A stretch of 11,009 bases of DNA from Acidobacteriota bacterium (GTDB lineage: Bacteria; Actinomycetota; Acidimicrobiia; Spongiisociales; UBA5794). Shown here in pieces: positions 6,898 to 11,009 of this stretch (its first letter is position 1; every line of letters starts with the position of its first letter). The stretch lies in assembly GCA_022574065.1 (NCBI GenBank), contig JACZST010000039.1:1-11009 (forward strand), in the 5' to 3' direction. Made by a program: the position numbers and the translations under genes. The notes beneath the pieces were generated by a model. That model was not told the origin of the DNA, made no database searches, and saw only the letters and a program-made list of their open reading frames with translations.

Positions 6898-8435
6898 GTG
6901 AGCCACGAGGGGCCATGACGCTCCCTGAAGCCGCCTCGGTTGCAGAGAACCCGTCCCAGGAACAGCTGAGAGTATGGGTCGTCGAACACATGCCCAACAT
7001 CACCGAGACCGAGTTCGGCAATATCAACTACAAGGCCGAGGTCAAGGCGCGTCTCGGCGGATCGACCTTCTTCGTTGACGACCACGAGCAACACAAGCCA
7101 TCGATGAGCCGCGTCGAGTACGAGGATTGGGCCGCCAAACAGGACGCCTACATCGCCGACAAGGACATGGTGCTCATCGAGGGGTATATCGGTCCCGACG
7201 CGGAGTTCCGTACGGCCACCCGCCTGTACATGGAGCGGACCTCCTCGAATATCCCTGCGATGCAGCAGCAGCTGTACTTCCCAAGGGACGACGAGTGGGA
7301 TCCCCGGTTTACCGTGATCTACACGCCGGGGATGCCGGCCCCTGGCAAGCCCGGCGACAAGATGATCGCCGTCGACCACGAGAACTACGTCACCAGGGTT
7401 TTCGGTTCCGACTACTTCGGCGAGTCCAAGATGGGCGGGCTCCGCATGTGGAACCACCTTGTGTACCAGCATGGTGGCCTGGCGCTTCATTCGGGGCTCA
7501 AGACGTTCCCGGACGTTGGCGGCAGGGAGAAGGTCGCTTTGATTCTCGGGCTGTCCGGGACCGGAAAGACCACCACCACATTCCGCCAGCAGCTGGACTC
7601 GCTGCCGGTGCAGGATGACTTCGTTGCGCTTTTCCCTGGAGGCAAGGTCTACTCGTCGGAGAATGGCTGTTTCGCCAAGACCTATGGGTTGGATCCCGAC
7701 GACGAGCCGACGATCTACGGCGGCACCACCCGGCCGGACGCGTGGCTGGAGAACACCCATGTCGATCCGGACGGAACGGTCGACTTCTTCAACGACTCCG
7801 ATACCCGGAACGGCCGATCGACATTCCCGCTGGCCAACATTCGGCATAGGGATCCAATGGATCTTCCGCCAGCCGACTACATCCTGTTGCTCAATCGCAA
7901 CGAGACCATCATCCCTGCGGTGGTGAAGCTCGAGCGCGAGCAGATCTGTGCTTACTTCATGCTCGGCGAGACCAAGGGCACCTCCGCGGGAGGCGCTGCC
8001 GAGGCCGGGAAGAACTTGCGTGTTCCCGGAACCAACCCATTCTTCTTCACCAACGACGCTCTGCAGGGAAACCGCCTTCTCGAACTGCTCGACACCATGC
8101 CCGACCTCGAGGTGTACGTCATGTCGACGGGTCGCGTTGGCGGCGCGGAGGACGAACCAGCGTCGAAGAAGGTGAAAATCAGCCACAGCTCGGCGGTGGT
8201 GCAGGCCATCGTCGAGGGGTCGATCAGGTGGAAGGAGGACCCGGACTTCGGGTACTTGGTCGCTGCCGACGTCCCGGGTTTCGATGACCCCGAACTGCTG
8301 CAGCCCCGGCTCCTGTACGAGCGTCTGGGGCGCGGCGACGAGTACGACCGGTTGGTTGCTCAGCTCATAGAGGACCGGCGCGAGTACCTGAAGGGGTTCC
8401 CCGGCCTCGACCGATCGATTGTCGAGGCGCTGTGA
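6894..8435 (+). CDS. pckA: Phosphoenolpyruvate carboxykinase, ATP-type, divergent
   Basis: Converts oxaloacetate and ATP to PEP and CO2, the entry step of gluconeogenesis. The kinase loop GLSGTGKTTT at 219-228 is ATP-type; the GTP-type loop would read like FPSACGKT. Other markers match E. coli PckA in order: Lys179 in YFGESK, His199 in ALHSG, the metal-binding Asp241-Asp242, ENGCFAKT, Arg308 in GRSTFP, and FMLGETKGTSAGG for the family's adenine loop. Differences stand out: the TGRSPKDK motif near the N-terminus is absent (Arg53 in KARLGG may substitute for its arginine), and the paired lysines EMKK read ESKM. Length 513 is near the usual 520-540. The GTG at 6894 gives a GTGA overlap with fbaB; the ATG at 6915, 2 nt after GAGGGG, is a real alternative and would remove seven residues. 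Confidence 0.9.
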   Translation: MSEPRGAMTLPEAASVAENPSQEQLRVWVVEHMPNITETEFGNINYKAEVKARLGGSTFFVDDHEQHKPSMSRVEYEDWAAKQDAYIADKDMVLIEGYIGPDAEFRTATRLYMERTSSNIPAMQQQLYFPRDDEWDPRFTVIYTPGMPAPGKPGDKMIAVDHENYVTRVFGSDYFGESKMGGLRMWNHLVYQHGGLALHSGLKTFPDVGGREKVALILGLSGTGKTTTTFRQQLDSLPVQDDFVALFPGGKVYSSENGCFAKTYGLDPDDEPTIYGGTTRPDAWLENTHVDPDGTVDFFNDSDTRNGRSTFPLANIRHRDPMDLPPADYILLLNRNETIIPAVVKLEREQICAYFMLGETKGTSAGGAAEAGKNLRVPGTNPFFFTNDALQGNRLLELLDTMPDLEVYVMSTGRVGGAEDEPASKKVKISHSSAVVQAIVEGSIRWKEDPDFGYLVAADVPGFDDPELLQPRLLYERLGRGDEYDRLVAQLIEDRREYLKGFPGLDRSIVEAL

Positions 8436-8465
8436 AACCTTCGACCCGGAGCGCCAACCGACAGG

Positions 8466-8475
8466 TGACCGGTCA
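8466..8475. repeat. 10-bp perfect palindrome TGACCGGTCA
   Basis: A perfect palindrome 31 bp after the pckA stop and just before the 102-bp repeats. It could be a protein-binding site. It has no T-run and too short a stem for a terminator. The surrounding 8436-8486 holds nothing else I can name apart from GGAGCGCC at 8448-8455, which recurs at the start of the repeat array. Confidence 0.35.
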
Positions 8476-8486
8476 TCTCTTGACAG

Positions 8487-8798
8487 GCGGAGCGCCATTT
8501 TTCCCGCTCTTGCCGCTTCGCGGCGGGCCGCTCGGGCCACGGTTCCGTAATGGCCTTTTCAACTAAGACCGGATCGCGCCCTATTTTGCGGAGCGCCTTT
8601 TTTTCCGCTCTTGCCGCTGCGCGGCGGGCCGCTTGGGCCACGGCTCCGCAGGTGATCTTTTCGACACAGACCGGATCGCGCCCTATTTTGCGGAGCGCCT
8701 TTTTTTCCGCTCTTGCCGCTGCGCGGCGGGCCGCTTGGGCCACGGCTCCGCAGGTGATCTTTTCGACACAGACCGGATCGCGCCCTATTTTGCGGAGC
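8487..8798. repeat. Tandem repeat array, three copies of a 102-bp unit plus a 7-bp stub
   Basis: Copy 1 is 8487-8587 (101 bp, diverged), copy 2 8588-8689 and copy 3 8690-8791 (identical to each other by eye). A fourth copy stops after its first seven bases, GCGGAGC (8792-8798). Each unit starts with GCGGAGC, carries a T-run, and has GCTCCGC at its base 56-62, so the ends of its first 62 bp are inverted. Between them lie two small hairpins, GCCGC-TGC-GCGGC and GGCC-GCTTG-GGCC. The last ~22 bp (AGACCGG to CTATTTT) are unchanged in all copies. Because 102 is a multiple of 3, open frames cross copies 2 and 3 on both strands, but a 1-bp deletion in copy 1 breaks them; I do not call a gene here. 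The array fills most of the 421-bp gap 8436-8856. Confidence 0.95.
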
Positions 8799-8833
8799 CT
8801 CTGGGCGGATTCAGTGATTCCCGGTACGATGCT

Positions 8834-8839
8834 TAGCCT
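8834..8839 (+). promoter_or_regulatory. Candidate -10 box (TAGCCT) for the DivIVA-domain gene
   Basis: TAGCCT lies 17 nt before the ATG at 8857, predicting a 5' leader of about 10 nt. A second TANNNT match, TACGAT at 8825-8830, would give a leader of about 20 nt. A weak -35 (TTCAGT, 8810-8815) is 18 bp before TAGCCT. Only a poor ribosome binding site (AAGCGG) precedes the ATG. Confidence 0.35.
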
Positions 8840-8856
8840 TCAAGCGGATCGCCGCG

Positions 8857-11009
8857 ATGACCGATAAACCGTCCGTGACCAAAGGTTCACCGGATCTTCC
8901 GGAAGCTCTGGACAAGCGCGAGTTCTCGATTTCCCGCAAGGGGTACGACAAGAAGGAAGTAAAGACCTTCCTGGCTGAGATCGAGGCCAACTTCCGTGAG
9001 CTGGAAAAGTGGGCGGAACAAACCAAGGAGCGCCTGGCCATCGCCGAGGCGGACGACTCCAAGAGTGAGGTCGACGAGGCCATGATCGCGGTCTTCGACG
9101 CCAAGGACCGTGTGCTCGAGCGAGCCAGGCTCCAGGCGGAGAAGATCGAAGCCGACGCCAGGGAGCTGGCCGCCGCCATCGAGTCCGGTGCCAAGGTACC
9201 GGCCGATGTCGACGAAGCCGCAACCGCGCTCATCGCCGACGCCGAACGTCGCGCCGCGGAGATCATTGCCGACGCGGATCGCAGAGCTGCCGAGGTGACT
9301 GCGGTGATCGCCGGAAGCGGGGACACCGCAGCACTCGTCACCGAGCGAGACCGTCTCGTCGGCGAGGTCACCCAGCTCACCAATGCGCTTGCCGCGGCGC
9401 AGGCCACACCTACCGAGCTGTCGGAGAACGTCGAGGGCTTACGCCACGAACGCGATGAGATCCTTGCCCAGATCGAACAGGCCCGCGCCGACCAGGGAGT
9501 GGCCGCGGCCGGAGTCATCGCAGAGGCACAGGAAGAGGCGCGCCGCATGATTGAAGCCGCCCAGGCCACGACAGGCTCGGGCGCTGAGGAATCGATCCTC
9601 GAAGCGGCAAGGGCCGAGGCCGAGCGCTTGATCCAGGAGGGACGGGGAGAGGCCGCCACGCTGGTGCAGAAGGCCACAAGGAACGTCGAGGAATCCGAAG
9701 CGCTCAAGGCTGGTCTCTCCGAGCGCGTTGCCCTGCTCGATGCCCCTGAGGCGGCGGGAGCGAATCTGGCAGCGCAGCTGCAGGCCTCGGCGCAGACCCA
9801 GGCCGATGAAATCGTCGAGAGAGCTGAGGCCACCGCGGCCGGCGTTCGCGACGAGGCGAACCGGGCACGTGAGCAGGCCGACCGCGATCGGTTGGAGGTG
9901 GCGCGGAAGGAATCAGCCGCCCGGCGCCAGGCGGATGAGCTGGTGGCGGACGCCGAAGAGCGGGTCCAGGCGATCCTTGCCGGGATCAAAGAGCAAAGCG
10001 AGGATGCCCGTCGCCAAGCTGAGGAGGATGCGGCGCGCTACGCCGAGAAGCTGGGTTCCGATACCGACAAGGCACAGTCCAACGCCGAGAAGGTGGCAGC
10101 GAACCGCAGCAAGGAGCTCGATCAGTTGGCAGCGGAGCTGAAACAGCGAGAAACCGATGTTGTTGCGGCTGAAGAGCGGACCGGCGCCGAGCTCGCCGGA
10201 GTCTCCGCCGAGGTCGGTCGTCTCCGAGCCGAGGCAGAGCAGCTGAAGGCGCAGCGGGACGAGCCGTCCGCTGATCAGGTCGCAGTCGATGCCAAGTCGC
10301 ACGACGATCGGGGCGACGATGCGACGGATGCGCCGGTGCGTGTCGCCGAAGCCCAGGCAGATGAGATCGTCGCCGACGCCCGCCGTCTTCATGACGAAGC
10401 CGAATCCGTTCGCAAGGCTGCAGGGGATGAATCGGATAAGGCCAGGGATGAGGCGCTGTTGATTCGAGCCCAGGCCGACCAGGAGGCCGAAGCCACCCGC
10501 GTGGAGGCGGAAGCGATTCGCGAGCGGGCGGATGTGTACGTCGCCTCCACCGTCGAGGAGGCCAACAAGACACTCAACGCCATGGCGGGCGAGGTGGTCG
10601 AGCAGATCGAATACCGCCTGACCGAGGCATCGGAAGCAGAGCAGCGTGCGGCAAAGACGCTCACCGATGCCGAGTCGTCGGTCGATGCTGCTGAAGAGCG
10701 TGAGGCGATCCTCGCCGGTGATGCCGCCAAAGCCGAGGAACGGATCGAGGCCGTCGACAACATCGTCAAGCAGGCTGAGGAAACGCTCAGAAACGCCTAC
10801 GCGCAGGGTGAGCAGATGCGGTCCGACGTCGCCACCGAGTCGCAGCGCATGACCGAACAGGCCGAGACCGAGGTGGAACTGATGCAGGCTGCCGCAGCCG
10901 AGGCCACCGCGATCGCAGAGCAGCAGAAGGCGGAGGCCGAAGAAACGCGCAAGGCCGCCGACCAAGACACCGCGGAGCTTGAGGGACGGCGAGCTGAGCT
11001 GGACCGGAT
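8857..11009 (+). CDS. DivIVA-domain protein with a very long coiled coil, 3' partial
   Basis: At least 717 residues, continuing past the window. Residues 18-45 read LDKREFSISRKGYDKKEVKTFLAEIE, split here as LDKREFSISRKGYD and KKEVKTFLAEIE. This fits the N-terminal DivIVA/Wag31 domain, including Gly29-Tyr30, the region that in characterised homologues binds curved or polar membrane. Almost all the rest is Ala/Glu/Arg/Lys-rich coiled coil with few prolines. The phrase QADE(I/L)V recurs at 315, 358 and 500, and ADAERRAAEI/ADADRRAAEV is an internal duplication near 128-150. A Gly/Asp-rich hinge breaks the coil near 470-495. There is no signal peptide or membrane helix. Typical DivIVA is only 200-300 residues, so this is closer in design to large polar scaffolds such as Streptomyces Scy; identity with Scy is not shown. 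ATG 8857 is the only start after an in-frame TGA at 8815. Confidence 0.86.
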   Translation, partial: MTDKPSVTKGSPDLPEALDKREFSISRKGYDKKEVKTFLAEIEANFRELEKWAEQTKERLAIAEADDSKSEVDEAMIAVFDAKDRVLERARLQAEKIEADARELAAAIESGAKVPADVDEAATALIADAERRAAEIIADADRRAAEVTAVIAGSGDTAALVTERDRLVGEVTQLTNALAAAQATPTELSENVEGLRHERDEILAQIEQARADQGVAAAGVIAEAQEEARRMIEAAQATTGSGAEESILEAARAEAERLIQEGRGEAATLVQKATRNVEESEALKAGLSERVALLDAPEAAGANLAAQLQASAQTQADEIVERAEATAAGVRDEANRAREQADRDRLEVARKESAARRQADELVADAEERVQAILAGIKEQSEDARRQAEEDAARYAEKLGSDTDKAQSNAEKVAANRSKELDQLAAELKQRETDVVAAEERTGAELAGVSAEVGRLRAEAEQLKAQRDEPSADQVAVDAKSHDDRGDDATDAPVRVAEAQADEIVADARRLHDEAESVRKAAGDESDKARDEALLIRAQADQEAEATRVEAEAIRERADVYVASTVEEANKTLNAMAGEVVEQIEYRLTEASEAEQRAAKTLTDAESSVDAAEEREAILAGDAAKAEERIEAVDNIVKQAEETLRNAYAQGEQMRSDVATESQRMTEQAETEVELMQAAAAEATAIAEQQKAEAEETRKAADQDTAELEGRRAELDR

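Noticed and set aside
5824..6906. 360-residue minus-strand frame
   Set aside because: Covers fbaB and its ribosome binding site on the other strand; FbaB matches its family end to end.
8480..8485. Perfect TTGACA that could be a -35 box
   Set aside because: No acceptable -10 lies 16-19 bp downstream; the region there is the C-rich start of the repeat.
6681..8540. 619-residue minus-strand open frame opposite pckA and the end of fbaB
   Set aside because: Antisense shadow of strongly coding plus-strand genes in high-GC DNA; no recognisable domain.
8588..8689. Repeat array considered as CRISPR or intrinsic terminators
   Set aside because: The whole unit is repeated with no unique spacers and no cas genes nearby; the T-run is not preceded by a stable hairpin.
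8360..8743. Minus-strand frame (and plus-strand frame 8550-8867) encoding 34-residue repeats, Arg/Ala/Lys-rich
   Set aside because: It is open only because the DNA unit is 102 bp, a multiple of three. Both strands are open, copy 1 has a 1-bp deletion that breaks the repeat, and third-position GC is lower than in the real genes.
8811..9989. 392-residue Ser/Ala/Arg-rich minus-strand frame
   Set aside because: Antisense of the coiled-coil gene; its composition is the reverse complement of Glu/Ala codons and shows no motif.

Overview
The window is high-GC bacterial DNA. Gene content, leaderless-looking starts, TANNNT-type -10 boxes and protein styles (actinobacterial Acs, a DivIVA-domain coiled-coil protein) suggest an Actinomycetota member. 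Acidimicrobiia is my best guess, made from general resemblance and not from a marker gene. Seven protein genes are supported; no rRNA, tRNA, CRISPR array, phage or transposase gene is visible.

Layout: (1) 2-1714 (+), acetyl-CoA synthetase missing its N-terminus at the window edge, followed after 11 bp by a small lipoprotein cytochrome c (1726-2136). (2) Tail to tail with it, glycerol-3-phosphate dehydrogenase glpD (2152-3861, -). (3) A 121-bp divergent promoter region holding two leaderless-type promoters and a puzzling coding-like remnant. (4) A PGM2-type phosphohexomutase (3983-5701, +). (5) A 146-bp gap with two tandem heptamer arrays that mirror each other as an imperfect inverted repeat, then a good promoter and ribosome binding site. 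(6) A two-gene operon, class I fructose-bisphosphate aldolase fbaB (5848-6897) and ATP-type PEP carboxykinase pckA (6894-8435), overlapping by 4 nt. (7) A 421-bp gap with three copies of a 102-bp tandem repeat that seems to hold a conserved stem-loop fold. (8) A DivIVA-domain protein with a very long coiled coil (8857 to the window end, 3' end missing).

Functionally, the first six genes fit growth on acetate, glycerol or other non-sugar carbon. Acs makes acetyl-CoA, PckA draws oxaloacetate to PEP, GlpD feeds glycerol 3-phosphate in as DHAP, FbaB condenses triose phosphates, and the mutase interconverts hexose phosphates for polymer synthesis. The last gene belongs to a different theme: polar growth or cell-envelope scaffolding.

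No wholly new system is obvious. The best candidates for something undescribed are the 102-bp structured repeat, the mirrored heptamer arrays, and the small coding-like stretch just upstream of the mutase.
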